Assembly: GCF_037860755.1 (NCBI RefSeq)
Contig: NZ_JBBEOI010000002.1
Coordinates: forward strand, 62,001 to 126,000
Direction: 5' to 3'
Length of the DNA: 64,000 nt
Source: Aquipuribacter hungaricus
Lineage (GTDB): Bacteria; Actinomycetota; Actinomycetes; Actinomycetales; JBBAYJ01
This document shows positions 1 through 8,084 of the stretch, one piece after another (position 1 is the stretch's first letter; each line of letters begins with the position of its first letter). Under the pieces are notes generated by a model. It was not told the origin of the DNA. It was given only the letters and a program-made list of their open reading frames with translations, and made no database searches. The translations under genes and the position numbers were made by a program.

Positions 1-157
1 CCCACTGCTCGACCAGCGCGTCGGTGGTACGGGCCTGGGAGCGGTCCGCGACGACGTCGGTCCAGACCAGCTGCCAGACGAGGAACAGTAGGACGAGCCC
101 GCCGCTGGTGATCATCAGCTCGCCGACGGTCCGTACGACCAGCTGGGCAGCCCTCAC
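1..157 (-). CDS. Class E sortase, N-terminal fragment (runs off the window)
   Basis: Reading the minus strand from a GTG at 157 gives 52 residues before the window ends. They comprise a short positive N-terminus, one hydrophobic membrane anchor (residues about 15-33) and the start of the extracellular domain (WTDVVADRSQ). This layout, with a W-T-D-V segment directly after the anchor, is typical of actinobacterial class E sortases, which cleave sorting signals and attach proteins to the wall. The start overlaps the stop of lgt (GTGA), so it is the last visible gene of the copper/lipoprotein operon. The catalytic His/Cys/Arg lie outside, so the family call rests on the N-terminus only. Confidence 0.6.
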   Translation of the reverse strand, partial: MRAAQLVVRTVGELMITSGGLVLLFLVWQLVWTDVVADRSQARTTDALVEQW

Positions 158-1110
158 GGGTCGTCCGGATCCGCGGGGACCGCCTCGGCACGCCCTCTAG
201 TGCCCGGTGCGGGGGCCCCGTCGGCCCCATCCGTCGGCGTGGATACGGAGGGGTCGTCGACGTCCGGCGGTTCGACTTCCCGCTCCCGTCCCGGCCGCAG
301 GCGGGCACTCACCATGACGTACACCGCGGCGGCGACCACGAGGAGGAGGGCGACGAGCTGGTTGACCCGTAGGCCCAGCACCAGGTTGGCCTCGTCGGTG
401 CGGAGCAGCTCCAACAGCGCCCGGGCGGTGCCGTACATCGCCAGGTACAGGGCGAACGCCCGGCCGTGCCCGAGCCGGTAGCGGCGGTCAGCCCAGATGA
501 CCACGGCTGCGGTAGTGAGGCTCCACAGCGACTCGTACAGGAACGTGGGGTGGAAGGTCTCGGCGTCCGGGTAGGCCGCTGGCCGGTTCTCGGGGTCGAT
601 GCGCAGCCCCCACGGCAGGGTGGTCGGCGTGCCGTAGATCTCCTGGTTGAAGTAGTTGCCCCACCGCCCGAACGCCTGCCCGACGGCGATACCGGGGGCC
701 AGGGCGTCGGCGAAGGCGGGCAAGGGGATGCCGCGTCGGCGGCAGGCGTACCAGGCGCCGAGCGCGCCGCCGATCAGTCCGCCGAAGATGGCGAGCCCGC
801 CCTCCCAGATCCTCAGGAACTCGAGGGGGTCCTCGGGGCTGGTGTAGTCCTGCAGGTGGGTGAGGACATGGAAGACCCGCGCGCCCACGATGCCCGACGG
901 GACCGCCCAGGTCAGGACGTCGACCACGGTGCCAGGGCGGCCACCCCGGGCGATCCATCGCCGGTCGGCCAGCCATCCGCCGACGAAGATGCCGGCGAGG
1001 ATGAACAGGGCGTACGCCCGGATGGGCACGATCCCGACGTACCAGGTCCCCTGGGATGGGCTCGGGATGCCCGGCGAGGCGGCCAGCTCCAGCATCAGCG
1101 ACGTGGGCAT
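154..1110 (-). CDS. lgt: Prolipoprotein diacylglyceryl transferase
   Basis: 318-aa polytopic membrane enzyme that transfers diacylglycerol from phosphatidylglycerol to the lipobox cysteine of prolipoproteins. The Lgt signature is clear (GRWGNYFNQEIYG, with the PWGLRID strand after it), as are seven hydrophobic segments and the FLYES motif. The last about 45 residues are an acidic, Pro-rich tail, as in other actinobacterial Lgts. ATG start at 1110 overlaps the upstream stop (ATGA). It lies directly behind two lipoprotein genes (DUF305 and F510_1955), which suggests it is an accessory Lgt serving this operon. Whether the genome also has a housekeeping copy cannot be seen here. Confidence 0.95.
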   Translation of the reverse strand: MPTSLMLELAASPGIPSPSQGTWYVGIVPIRAYALFILAGIFVGGWLADRRWIARGGRPGTVVDVLTWAVPSGIVGARVFHVLTHLQDYTSPEDPLEFLRIWEGGLAIFGGLIGGALGAWYACRRRGIPLPAFADALAPGIAVGQAFGRWGNYFNQEIYGTPTTLPWGLRIDPENRPAAYPDAETFHPTFLYESLWSLTTAAVVIWADRRYRLGHGRAFALYLAMYGTARALLELLRTDEANLVLGLRVNQLVALLLVVAAAVYVMVSARLRPGREREVEPPDVDDPSVSTPTDGADGAPAPGTRGRAEAVPADPDDP

Positions 1111-1994
1111 CAGCTGCCCCCTGCCCCGACTGCGGCGACCGTCTGCCAGGTGGCGCCTGCGTCGGGGGAGCGGAGGACCTCCTGCTCGGTGGCGGCGACC
1201 AGCGTGCCGTCGCCTACCCCGGCGAACGCCGTCGGTGGTCCGGGCAAGGACCCGGCCGAGGTCCAGGTCCCGTCCAGGGTCCACACCGCCCCGTCGGTGT
1301 CGACGCCGACCAGGACGGACGACGGCGTCTGCTCCACCTGCGCCAGCGTGGTCGGCGGTGGCGGCTCGAACGGCTGGACCGCTTGTCCGTCCGTGCTGTG
1401 GAGCAGGCCTCCTGCGGTGGTGATGAGCAGACTGCCGTCCTCCTGCAGGAGGAGGTCGGCGGCCGGGGACGGCAGGGAGGCGCCGGTCGTCCAGGTCCGC
1501 CCGCCGTCGTCGCTGAGGAGCAGGGCCGCTCCCACGCTGTCCCATGCGGCGACCCGCTGCCCGTTCACGGACAGCGCGTGCAGGTCCGCCTCGCCTTGCA
1601 GCGAGATTGCGTCCCAGGTTTCTCCGGAGTCCGTGCTCTGGATCAGGCCGAGGTGGACGGGCAGGTCGTCCCGCATGTCCGGGTGGCCGCTGCCGAGGAG
1701 GCGGTCGCCGTCGACGGTGAACGCCATCGTGTCCTGCCACCGGTCCGCGACGCGTCGGGGAGCCCACCCGTCGCGCAGGGCGAAGAGCCCGGTGTGTGTG
1801 GCGGCGAGGACGTCCCCGCCCGCGGGGTCGACACCCACCCCGTGGACATGACCCATCCCCGGGTCGGACATCGACGCAGCGCCGTCGTCCTGCTCGCCGG
1901 CGCATCCGACGAGCAGGACGACGAGCACGCCCACGGAACCGGCCCGCGCGCCCACCCGCGTGAGGGCGCGGGTCGGGCCGTGGGCCCTGCTCAT
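1110..1994 (-). CDS. F510_1955-type glycosylhydrolase-like beta-propeller lipoprotein
   Basis: 294 aa. Signal peptide with lipobox (LVVLLVGC, Cys about residue 31), then repeated Asp-box/BNR-like motifs (STDSGETW, SDDGGRTW, SPDAGATW) and an N-terminal HVHGVGVDP motif. This matches the F510_1955 family, a sialidase/photosystem-assembly-like propeller of unknown substrate often found beside copper genes. No sialidase catalytic Arg triad is evident, so hydrolase activity is doubtful. ATGA overlap with the DUF305 gene upstream and with lgt downstream indicates translational coupling. A paralogue sits at 6640-7611. Confidence 0.85.
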   Translation of the reverse strand: MSRAHGPTRALTRVGARAGSVGVLVVLLVGCAGEQDDGAASMSDPGMGHVHGVGVDPAGGDVLAATHTGLFALRDGWAPRRVADRWQDTMAFTVDGDRLLGSGHPDMRDDLPVHLGLIQSTDSGETWDAISLQGEADLHALSVNGQRVAAWDSVGAALLLSDDGGRTWTTGASLPSPAADLLLQEDGSLLITTAGGLLHSTDGQAVQPFEPPPPTTLAQVEQTPSSVLVGVDTDGAVWTLDGTWTSAGSLPGPPTAFAGVGDGTLVAATEQEVLRSPDAGATWQTVAAVGAGGS

Positions 1995-2668
1995 GCCGCG
2001 CCGAGCAGGTCCTGCATGCGCGAGATCTCCGACTTTTGGGCGTCGACGATCTCCTGCGCAAGGGCGAGGGCCGACGGGTTCTCCCCGGAGTCGAGCTCCT
2101 TCTGGGCCATCTCGACCGCGCCCTCGTGGTGGACGACCATGCCCTCGAGGAACATCCGGTCGAAGGTCTCACCGGTGGCGGACTCCATCGCGGCCATGTC
2201 CTCCGTGGACATCATCCCGGCCATGCCCTCCATGCCCTCCATGCCGCCGTGGTCCATCCCTTCCATCTCGGAGCCCATGTTTATGCCCTCCTCGGGCACC
2301 TCGGCTCCCCACGCCTCGAGGAACGCGGTCATGGTCTGGATCTCCGGGCCCTGGGCTGCGGCGATCTCCTCCGCGAGCTGGAGGACCTCCGGTGTGTCGG
2401 TCCGGCCCTGCACCATCTCCGCCATCTCGACGGCCTGACGGTGGTGGGGGAGCATCCCCTGGGCGAAGGAGACGTCCGCGTCGTTGAACGACCCCTCCAC
2501 CTCCTCGGACGAGGTCGGGGCGGGGTCCGAGCCGGAGTCCGAGCTCTCGGTCATTGCTTGCTCGGCCTCGGGGGCCGAAGTGGTGGTGTCGTCCGCGCAA
2601 GCTGTGAGGACGAGGGAAAGTGCGGCGGCAGCCCCGAGGGCGGCCGCGCGACGGCGCGACGGTGTCAT
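1991..2668 (-). CDS. DUF305 lipoprotein (copper-associated, ferritin-like fold)
   Basis: 225 aa. Lipobox LVLTAC at residues 19-24, a Ser/Thr/acid linker, then two DUF305 half-repeats. The first carries MLPHHRQAVEMAE and the second MVVHHEGAVEMAQ, the His-His-x3-E pattern of this family. Between them lies a Met/His/Gly-rich stretch with repeated EGM units (about residues 130-155), a plausible soft-metal ligand zone. DUF305 proteins are extracytoplasmic and commonly occur in copper clusters. Membrane attachment through the lipid-modified Cys fits with lgt two genes downstream. Good start at 2668, 53 bp after the DUF6153-like gene. Confidence 0.88.
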   Translation of the reverse strand: MTPSRRRAAALGAAAALSLVLTACADDTTTSAPEAEQAMTESSDSGSDPAPTSSEEVEGSFNDADVSFAQGMLPHHRQAVEMAEMVQGRTDTPEVLQLAEEIAAAQGPEIQTMTAFLEAWGAEVPEEGINMGSEMEGMDHGGMEGMEGMAGMMSTEDMAAMESATGETFDRMFLEGMVVHHEGAVEMAQKELDSGENPSALALAQEIVDAQKSEISRMQDLLGAA

Positions 2669-2721
2669 GGGTCAGTTCTCCTGTGTGTGTGGGTGTGTGG
2701 ACGGTCGCCGGAGCGCCGCTC

Positions 2722-3228
2722 CTACACCCGCATCACGCACAGGCGGTGGGGGGAGGACGTCAGGATGGGTGCGGTCGCGAAGGATTCCGCGACCACCTGG
2801 ACACGACGCATCAGGCCGTCCACGCCCAGGAGACCGCGACGTCGTAGCGCTGCGACCGCCAGGGCGAGGCCGGCGACCCCGACGAGCGCGAGAACGCACC
2901 CGGCCATCAGGTCGGAGTGGTCTGCCGGCTCGTGACCGGTCCCGTCGCCGGCCTCCGGTGGGGCTCCGGCGCCGGCGGTCGGGCCCGCGGAGAGCACCGT
3001 GCCGTGGCCGCCCGCTACCTCGCCCGTCGACTCGACGAGGGACGACGTCCGATCGCCGTCATGCGAGGCGGCAGCGACAGCCGGGAGGCTGCTGGCAGCA
3101 GCCGTCGCAGGTCCGGCAGACGCCACGAACCCGTGCATCGTGAGGAATCCGAGGCCGACCAGCAACAGGACCGCCAGCCGGCGCGACTGGGGTGCGGCCC
3201 CTGCGCGGAGCACCCCCCTGGCCTGCAT
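2722..3228 (-). CDS. DUF6153-like small membrane protein
   Basis: 168 aa starting at ATG 3228 (SD-like TGGAG just upstream). N-terminal hydrophobic segment ending FLTMHGFVAS (about residues 16-40), a Gly/His/Asp linker, a second hydrophobic segment (LMAGCVLALVGVAGLALAVAAL, shown here only as a landmark) and a basic tail ending CVMRV. The layout matches actinobacterial DUF6153 proteins, which sit beside DUF305 genes in copper clusters; function unknown. A longer reading frame extends upstream of 3228 but overlaps the hydrolase gene in another frame and is not supported. Family call is from architecture and context. Confidence 0.65.
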   Translation of the reverse strand: MQARGVLRAGAAPQSRRLAVLLLVGLGFLTMHGFVASAGPATAAASSLPAVAAASHDGDRTSSLVESTGEVAGGHGTVLSAGPTAGAGAPPEAGDGTGHEPADHSDLMAGCVLALVGVAGLALAVAALRRRGLLGVDGLMRRVQVVAESFATAPILTSSPHRLCVMRV

Positions 3229-3308
3229 GGCTCCAGGATACGGGGCCGCAGAGGACGTACGCGATCGACCCCTGCGGTTCTCCACGTGGGCAACGGGTGT
3301 TGGCCACG

Positions 3309-4661
3309 TCATCCGGTGAGGATGAGGCGTGCGACCATGTCGGGCTGCTCGTAGGGCAGCCCGTGGGTCCCCTCGACCCGGACGGCATCGACCTCGTCGC
3401 TGACTGGCAGCCGAAGGACGTCGTTGGGGTGGACGGTCTCGTCGCTGTCGGCGAGCACGACGGTCACCGGGTGGGTGGGGGCTCGGAGCAAGGCGGGGAG
3501 GGGGTTGTCCTGCCACATGCTGGTCAGGGCGTCGCGGTAGGCGGGGTAGGAGTGCTGCACCCCGCCCCGGACGACGTCCACGGGGACGCGTGGCTTGAGC
3601 CTGGGCATGATCCGGGACAGCAGGGGTCGTGAGATGCACATGGCGTTGCATACGAGCCCGCCGAGGTCCTCGCCGGCGAAGGCCGTCCGGGCCAGGAAGG
3701 ACTCCCGGGCCATCCTCGCCCGTGCCTCTGCCGGGTCGGCGAAGGCGGCGGGTGCGACCAGGGTGAGCCGGCTGACCCGGCCGGGGGCCCGGGCGGCGAC
3801 GGCAGCGGCGACGACGCAGCCCCAGCTGTGCCCAACCAGGTGGACCTGGTCGATGTCGTGGTGGTCCATCAGCCGCAGGACGGCGTCGGCCTGGTCGTCG
3901 AGGCGGAACCGGGTGCCCAGGCGCATCGAGGCGCCGAAGCCGAGCAGGTCGGGTGCCAGGACCGGGTGCCCGGCCGCCGCGAGCAGCCGGCCCGCGGCCA
4001 GCCACGTCGAGGAGGTCCCACCGAGCCCGGGGACCAGCAGCATGGGCTCTGCCGACGACTGGCCGTCGGCGGTCTCGGCCGCCATCAGGTGCTCGTGCGC
4101 CAGCGGCCGGCCGCGGGGGTCGAGCTGGGGTCGGATGACGGCGCGTCCGCCGATGCCCAGGGCCGGCGGCATCCCGGTGGCGGCCTCGCTGCGGCGGGCC
4201 TCGACCCAGCGTGACAGCAGGAGCACGTACCCGGCGACGGCGAGCAGGGCGAGGACGAGCCACGACCTGTCCCCGCCGGGCATGTAGTGCACCTGGATGT
4301 GGCCGAGGGCGAGCCAGTCCATCCACCGGTAGTGCGGCAGGCCCGCTCGGAAGGCGAGGTCCGGCCACATCGCCCACAGGTGGAACACCACGATGGTGAG
4401 CAGCTGCCCGCGGGCGGGGCGGGCGGCGACGAGCAGGTGCACCGCCTGCCACACGGCGGTGAGCAGGAGCGCGACGAGGAAGTGGGTGGCCCAGTGGAAC
4501 CGGGCGTCGTGCGCGGCGTAGGAGGCGTACAGCCCGACCTCGGCCACGACGAGCACCCCGAGCTGGACGAGCAGGGTGAGCGGACGGAGCGGCCGGTAGG
4601 CGCGCGGCCAGCCTCTCCGGACGGTCGGCGCGGTGCTCGCCGTTGGCGCGGCGGTGCTCAC
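3309..4661 (-). CDS. Membrane-anchored alpha/beta hydrolase
   Basis: 450 aa. Residues about 1-180 hold four or five hydrophobic helices; about 200-450 form an alpha/beta-hydrolase domain. Visible motifs are the oxyanion strand LLVPGLGGTSSTW, the nucleophile elbow GHSWG, an acid near VVLADSDETVHP and the catalytic His in EGTHGLPYEQP. The GTG start at 4661 overlaps the upstream TGA (GTGA). Substrate cannot be predicted. A membrane domain fused to a hydrolase inside a metal/lipoprotein operon suggests lipid or cell-envelope chemistry, which is inference only. Confidence 0.85.
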   Translation of the reverse strand: MSTAAPTASTAPTVRRGWPRAYRPLRPLTLLVQLGVLVVAEVGLYASYAAHDARFHWATHFLVALLLTAVWQAVHLLVAARPARGQLLTIVVFHLWAMWPDLAFRAGLPHYRWMDWLALGHIQVHYMPGGDRSWLVLALLAVAGYVLLLSRWVEARRSEAATGMPPALGIGGRAVIRPQLDPRGRPLAHEHLMAAETADGQSSAEPMLLVPGLGGTSSTWLAAGRLLAAAGHPVLAPDLLGFGASMRLGTRFRLDDQADAVLRLMDHHDIDQVHLVGHSWGCVVAAAVAARAPGRVSRLTLVAPAAFADPAEARARMARESFLARTAFAGEDLGGLVCNAMCISRPLLSRIMPRLKPRVPVDVVRGGVQHSYPAYRDALTSMWQDNPLPALLRAPTHPVTVVLADSDETVHPNDVLRLPVSDEVDAVRVEGTHGLPYEQPDMVARLILTG

Positions 4662-5251
4662 GGGACCGCCCCGACGATCGTGGCGATCTCGAACGCGTTC
4701 TCCAGGTAGACCGGATCGAGCGTGAAGTACCGCACCTGCTGGTTGCTGTCGACCACGGCGTAGCCGACGCCGGGTCCGCCGTCGACCGGCGTGGGCAGGT
4801 CGACCGCGGCCGCGAGGCGCGCCTCGGGGTCGACGACGACCGGGGGTCCCAGGACGGCGGCGGCCTCCGGGTCCACGGGGCCGGGGACGACGAGGCGCAC
4901 CTCGGCGCCGGCGGGCACCTGCTCGACCCACCGCTCCAGGTCGGCGCCGTCAGGTAGGTCGCGGTCGAACAGCAGCACCACGGGCCGGCCCCCGAAGTCG
5001 ACGCCTGCCACCTCCGGGGCCACGGACGGCCCGGCCAGCAGGAGCCGGTTGCGCTGGTTGGCGGGGTCGGGCTGGTCCAGCGGTCCGGGTGGGCGGACCA
5101 GCAGGACGACGACGACGGTGAGGACGAGGGCGAGTGACAGGAACCACGCGGCCGGGGCCCACCGTGGCAGCGGCGGCCGAAGCCCCGGGACCCGGCCCCA
5201 GTCGTCGTCCACCACGTCCTGGCCGGTGGAGTGCAGTCGCGAAGACCTCAT
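4658..5251 (-). CDS. Single-pass membrane protein with thioredoxin-like extracytoplasmic domain
   Basis: 197 aa from ATG 5251, which overlaps the stop of the CsoR gene (ATGA). It has a basic/Pro N-terminus, one membrane segment (about residues 32-54, AWFLSLALVLTVVVVLLV) and a soluble domain. The strand pattern PVVLLFDRDLP, then GYAVVDSNQQVRYFTLDP, resembles the last half of thioredoxin/AhpC folds. No CxxC pair is present, so a redox role is unsupported; it could be a non-catalytic scaffold or metal-handling partner. Position between CsoR and the hydrolase ties it to the operon. Confidence 0.6.
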   Translation of the reverse strand: MRSSRLHSTGQDVVDDDWGRVPGLRPPLPRWAPAAWFLSLALVLTVVVVLLVRPPGPLDQPDPANQRNRLLLAGPSVAPEVAGVDFGGRPVVLLFDRDLPDGADLERWVEQVPAGAEVRLVVPGPVDPEAAAVLGPPVVVDPEARLAAAVDLPTPVDGGPGVGYAVVDSNQQVRYFTLDPVYLENAFEIATIVGAVP

Positions 5252-5676
5252 CGGTGCTTGAAGACCACGCGCATGAGCTCGTCGTAGATCAGCGGGTCGC
5301 CGCCGTTGATGGCGTCCGTCACGCACCGCTCGAGGTAGTTGCGGACCACGACCTTGCTGACCGCCTCCACGGCCGAGGTGACGGCGGACAGCTGCTGGAG
5401 CACGTCGACGCAGTACCGGTCGTCCTCGACCATCCGCGTGATGCCCGCGACCTGGCCGCTCACCTTCCGGAGCCGCAGCAGCACGTCGGCCCGGACCTGC
5501 TCGCTCATCATCGGTCGGCTGTCCGACTCGCAGGAGACCCCGGCCGCCGTTGTCTCGGTGTCGCGCGGGGCGTCACCGTTCCTGGCCGGGTCCGCCATGA
5601 CGTTTCCCGCCAGGTCCGGGCTCGCGCCTCCGGTTGCCGGGTGCACCGGCCCGGGGTCACCGGCCGACCGCGTCAC
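5248..5676 (-). CDS. CsoR/DUF156-family metal- or sulfur-responsive repressor
   Basis: 142 aa. Residues about 57-142 form the all-helical DUF156 fold (RLRKVSGQVAGITRMVEDDRYC). The two ligand cysteines are at 89 and 118, but the position four before Cys118, His in copper-sensing CsoR, is Tyr114 (RNYLERC). This makes a C-Y-C set rather than C-H-C. Such proteins repress efflux or sulfur operons until Cu(I) or persulfide binds. The first 56 residues are low-complexity; the GTG start at 5676 overlaps the upstream stop, but Met56/Met57 (5511/5508) are possible alternative starts. The likely target is the palindrome pair at 6401-6437. Confidence 0.88.
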   Translation of the reverse strand: MTRSAGDPGPVHPATGGASPDLAGNVMADPARNGDAPRDTETTAAGVSCESDSRPMMSEQVRADVLLRLRKVSGQVAGITRMVEDDRYCVDVLQQLSAVTSAVEAVSKVVVRNYLERCVTDAINGGDPLIYDELMRVVFKHR

Positions 5677-6371
5677 GTCGCGACCTTGGTGCCGCGGCGC
5701 AGGAGCAGGGCGACGGCGGGGTAGCCGGTGATGAAGCCAAGGACGATGCCGACCTGCATGAGGAACAGGAAGCTGACGCTGGTCACGGGGGGCATGTAGC
5801 CGCCAAAGTGCAGCAGGAGCATCCAGCCGCCCATGCCGAGGTCGAACGCCACGACCGTGACCACGGCCACCAGGAGGGCGGTGCCCAGACCGGCACCGGC
5901 GGAGGCCTCACGGGCCAGGTGCCCGCGCACCGCGAACTCGAACGCCAGAAGCATCAGGACCGCCAGGACCGCGATCACGGCGATCATCGCGAACATGTCG
6001 ACGCCGAACAGGCTGAGCCCCGTCGCGAGGACCAGGGGTACGCCGATGACGTGCCCGACCAGCGACGCGGCACCACCGGCGAGGCCGCCGGCCGCGGCGG
6101 CCAGCGGGAGGCCGGCCGCGTGAGCACCCGGGTGGGCGGCCTGCCAGCGGGTGCTGCGGCGGCGTCCGGTCACGGCGTACAGGGGCAGCACGAACGGTCC
6201 CAGCCAGAGCGCGCTCAGCACCCAGACCGCCTCCATGATCCGGACGGGCTGGCGGTGACCCCTGCCGTAGATGTCGTAGGCGACCGCAGCGGCGCAGAGC
6301 ACCGACAGCACGACGAAGACGATCGCCACTGGGGTGACCCATGAGGGCAGGATCTGCATGTCCATGTCCAC
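5673..6371 (-). CDS. DUF4396 multi-pass membrane protein, first gene of the copper-type operon
   Basis: 232 aa with about six hydrophobic segments and the motif MEAVWVLSALWLGPFVLPLY near residue 48, typical of DUF4396. The start is GTG 6371, chosen because AGGAG lies 8 nt upstream (6380-6384 on the plus strand); two in-frame ATGs follow at once. DUF4396 proteins co-occur with CsoR, DUF305 and copper transport genes, but no transport activity has been assigned. Its stop overlaps the CsoR start, so regulator and membrane protein are co-translated. Confidence 0.82.
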   Translation of the reverse strand: MDMDMQILPSWVTPVAIVFVVLSVLCAAAVAYDIYGRGHRQPVRIMEAVWVLSALWLGPFVLPLYAVTGRRRSTRWQAAHPGAHAAGLPLAAAAGGLAGGAASLVGHVIGVPLVLATGLSLFGVDMFAMIAVIAVLAVLMLLAFEFAVRGHLAREASAGAGLGTALLVAVVTVVAFDLGMGGWMLLLHFGGYMPPVTSVSFLFLMQVGIVLGFITGYPAVALLLRRGTKVAT

Positions 6372-6398
6372 GGTGGATGCTCCTGAGCTGAAGGGCCG

Positions 6399-6439
6399 GG
6401 TACTCCCCCGGAGTGTTGAAGGTACACCAGGGGAGTACC
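6399..6439. promoter_or_regulatory. Candidate CsoR operator pair
   Basis: Two 15-bp elements share the pattern TAC-N-CC-N3-GG-N-GTR: TACTCCCCCGGAGTG at 6401-6415 and TACACCAGGGGAGTA at 6423-6437. Their centres are 22 bp apart, about two helical turns. In addition GGTACTCCCC (6399-6408) and GGGGAGTACC (6430-6439) are perfect inverted copies. They lie 28-66 bp upstream of the first operon gene, where CsoR-family operators (G/C tracts between GTA/TAC ends) occur. Binding is inferred from position and symmetry. Confidence 0.6.
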
Positions 6440-6639
6440 TGACGGTCGACGGGGGGTCGAGGGTTCCGGTGGCCTCGAGGCGGGAGCACCCCGTTCCGCA
6501 CCGGCGGGAGCACTACCCCAGACTTGTGCTGAGACCGTGACCGGCACCCCGTCGCCGTTCGTCGGGGCTGGGCTCAGGTCCGTGGCGCCGGGACCGCCTC
6601 CGCGTGGATCGCGGCGTCGACTAGGAACGAGAGGGACTG

Positions 6640-7611
6640 ATGAACATGTTGGCCCGCCACCGCACACCCATCCGCGGCGGCCTTGCGCTGCTGCTGACGG
6701 TGCCGCTGCTCGGTGCCTGCGCTACCGGCGACGTGGAGGCGGGCGGGGTGGCGGTGAATGCCACCGCTCCAGCTCAGGTCGCGGGGGACGAGCACGACGG
6801 GATGTCGGCCATGCCGTCCCCCGCGACGGAGGCGGGGGCGGGGGCGGGGGACGGCTACACCGCTGTCGGCCTGCCGAGCACCCACGTGCACGGCGTCGCG
6901 CTCAACCCGGCCGATGGTCGGGTGTACCTGGCCAGCCATGACGGGCTGTTCCGCTACGACGCCGGCGGGCCCGTGCGGGTCGGTCCTGTCATCGACCTGA
7001 TGGGCTTCACCGTGGCCGGGCCCGACCGCTTCTACGCCTCTGGCCATCCCGGCCCGGGCGTCGACCTCCCGCAGCCCGTGGGACTCATCGAGTCCGTCGA
7101 CGGCGGCGACACCTGGGCCGTCCGTTCCCGCGGCGGGGAGTCCGACTTCCACACACTGGCCGCGACCGGCGACGGCGTGCTCGGCTTCGACGGAGCCCTG
7201 CGCCAGAGCACGGACGACCAGACCTGGGAGATCCTTGACCCACCGGTCGACCCCTACGCCGTCGCCGTGTCCCCCGACGGCACCCAGATCCTCATCACCA
7301 GCCGGTCGGGGCCGCGCCGCTCCACCGACGGCGGGCAGACGTGGGAGGCCATCGATACCGCACCCCTGCTGCAGGTCGTGGACTGGGCCGATGAGCAGAC
7401 GGTGGTCGGTGTCACCCCGACGGGCTCGGTCGCGGTCAGCGAGGACGCCGGCGCTACCTGGTCCACCCGCGCCGAGACCGAAAGCGCGCCTCAGGCGGTC
7501 GGCGCCCACACCACGGCCGACGGTCGACTCGGGGTCCTCGTCGTCACCGCCGACACCGTGCTGGAGTCCTCAGACGCAGCGCAGACGTTCGCGCCGCTCG
7601 CCCCGAGCTGA
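6640..7611 (+). CDS. F510_1955-type beta-propeller lipoprotein, second copy
   Basis: 323 aa. Signal peptide with lipobox LLGAC at about residues 23-27, a Met/His-containing linker (DEHDGMSAMPS), then HVHGVALNP and Asp-box motifs (ESVDGGDTW, STDGGQTW, SEDAGATW). It is paralogous to the protein at 1110-1994 but transcribed the opposite way. GAGAGGG precedes ATG 6640; a second ATG lies two codons in. It is divergent from the CsoR operon and shares the 6372-6639 intergenic region, so it may be under the same metal control. Confidence 0.85.
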   Translation: MNMLARHRTPIRGGLALLLTVPLLGACATGDVEAGGVAVNATAPAQVAGDEHDGMSAMPSPATEAGAGAGDGYTAVGLPSTHVHGVALNPADGRVYLASHDGLFRYDAGGPVRVGPVIDLMGFTVAGPDRFYASGHPGPGVDLPQPVGLIESVDGGDTWAVRSRGGESDFHTLAATGDGVLGFDGALRQSTDDQTWEILDPPVDPYAVAVSPDGTQILITSRSGPRRSTDGGQTWEAIDTAPLLQVVDWADEQTVVGVTPTGSVAVSEDAGATWSTRAETESAPQAVGAHTTADGRLGVLVVTADTVLESSDAAQTFAPLAPS

Positions 7612-7667
7612 CGCCGGGCGACTGCGGTGAGACCTGGTCGAGCCGGTCCGGCCGGGTCAGGACGACG

Positions 7668-7712
7668 TCGACCGACAGCGGTGAGACCGCTATCATCGTC
7701 CGATGCCGATGA
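7668..7712 (+). promoter_or_regulatory. Leaderless promoter and candidate operator of the cmtR-like gene
   Basis: TCGACC (7668-7673) and TATCAT (7691-7696) are spaced 17 bp, and TATCAT lies 6 nt before the ATG at 7703. This spacing predicts a leaderless transcript. An inverted pair TCATCG (7693-7698) and CGATGA (7707-7712) straddles the start codon and is a plausible autoregulatory site. The motifs are visible; their use is inferred. Confidence 0.45.
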
Positions 7713-8077
7713 AAACTGCCGCGGGGCCGCTCGACGTCGAGGTGGCCGAGGCAGCTGCCCTCGAGACCGCAGCCAGCCTGTTCCGGGGCCTGGGAGACCC
7801 TGCGCGGCTGGCGATCCTGCGCCATCTGTCGCTCGGCGAGCATCGCGTGGTGGAGCTGACCGAGCACCTGGGGTTGGCCCAGTCCACGGTGTCCGGGCAT
7901 CTGGCCTGCCTGCGCGGCTGCGGCCTCGTGACATCGCGGGCGGTGGGACGGGCCTCGTTGTACTCCCTCGCTCAGGTCGAGCTCATGGACCTGTTCGCCG
8001 CCGCGGAGAAGGTCCTCGCCGCGACCGGGGACGCCGTCTTGCTGTGCCCGACGTACGGCCCGGGAGCCGACACGTGA
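7703..8077 (+). CDS. cmtR: ArsR-family Cd/Pb sensor, CmtR-like
   Basis: 124-aa winged-helix repressor. The recognition helix region reads GLAQSTVSGHLACLRGCGLV, placing Cys69 and Cys73 in the C-x3-C arrangement that binds Cd(II)/Pb(II) in mycobacterial CmtR. A third cysteine, Cys115 in the C-terminal tail (LLCPTYG), matches the third CmtR ligand. It should dissociate from DNA on metal binding. It is followed after 7 bp by a cation transporter that it probably regulates. Confidence 0.88.
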   Translation: MPMKTAAGPLDVEVAEAAALETAASLFRGLGDPARLAILRHLSLGEHRVVELTEHLGLAQSTVSGHLACLRGCGLVTSRAVGRASLYSLAQVELMDLFAAAEKVLAATGDAVLLCPTYGPGADT

Positions 8078-8084
8078 GCGGCAC

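Noticed and set aside
466-1851. Long plus-strand open frame over lgt and the propeller gene
   Set aside because: It is antisense to two genes with clear protein motifs and has low-complexity Arg/Pro/Ala composition.
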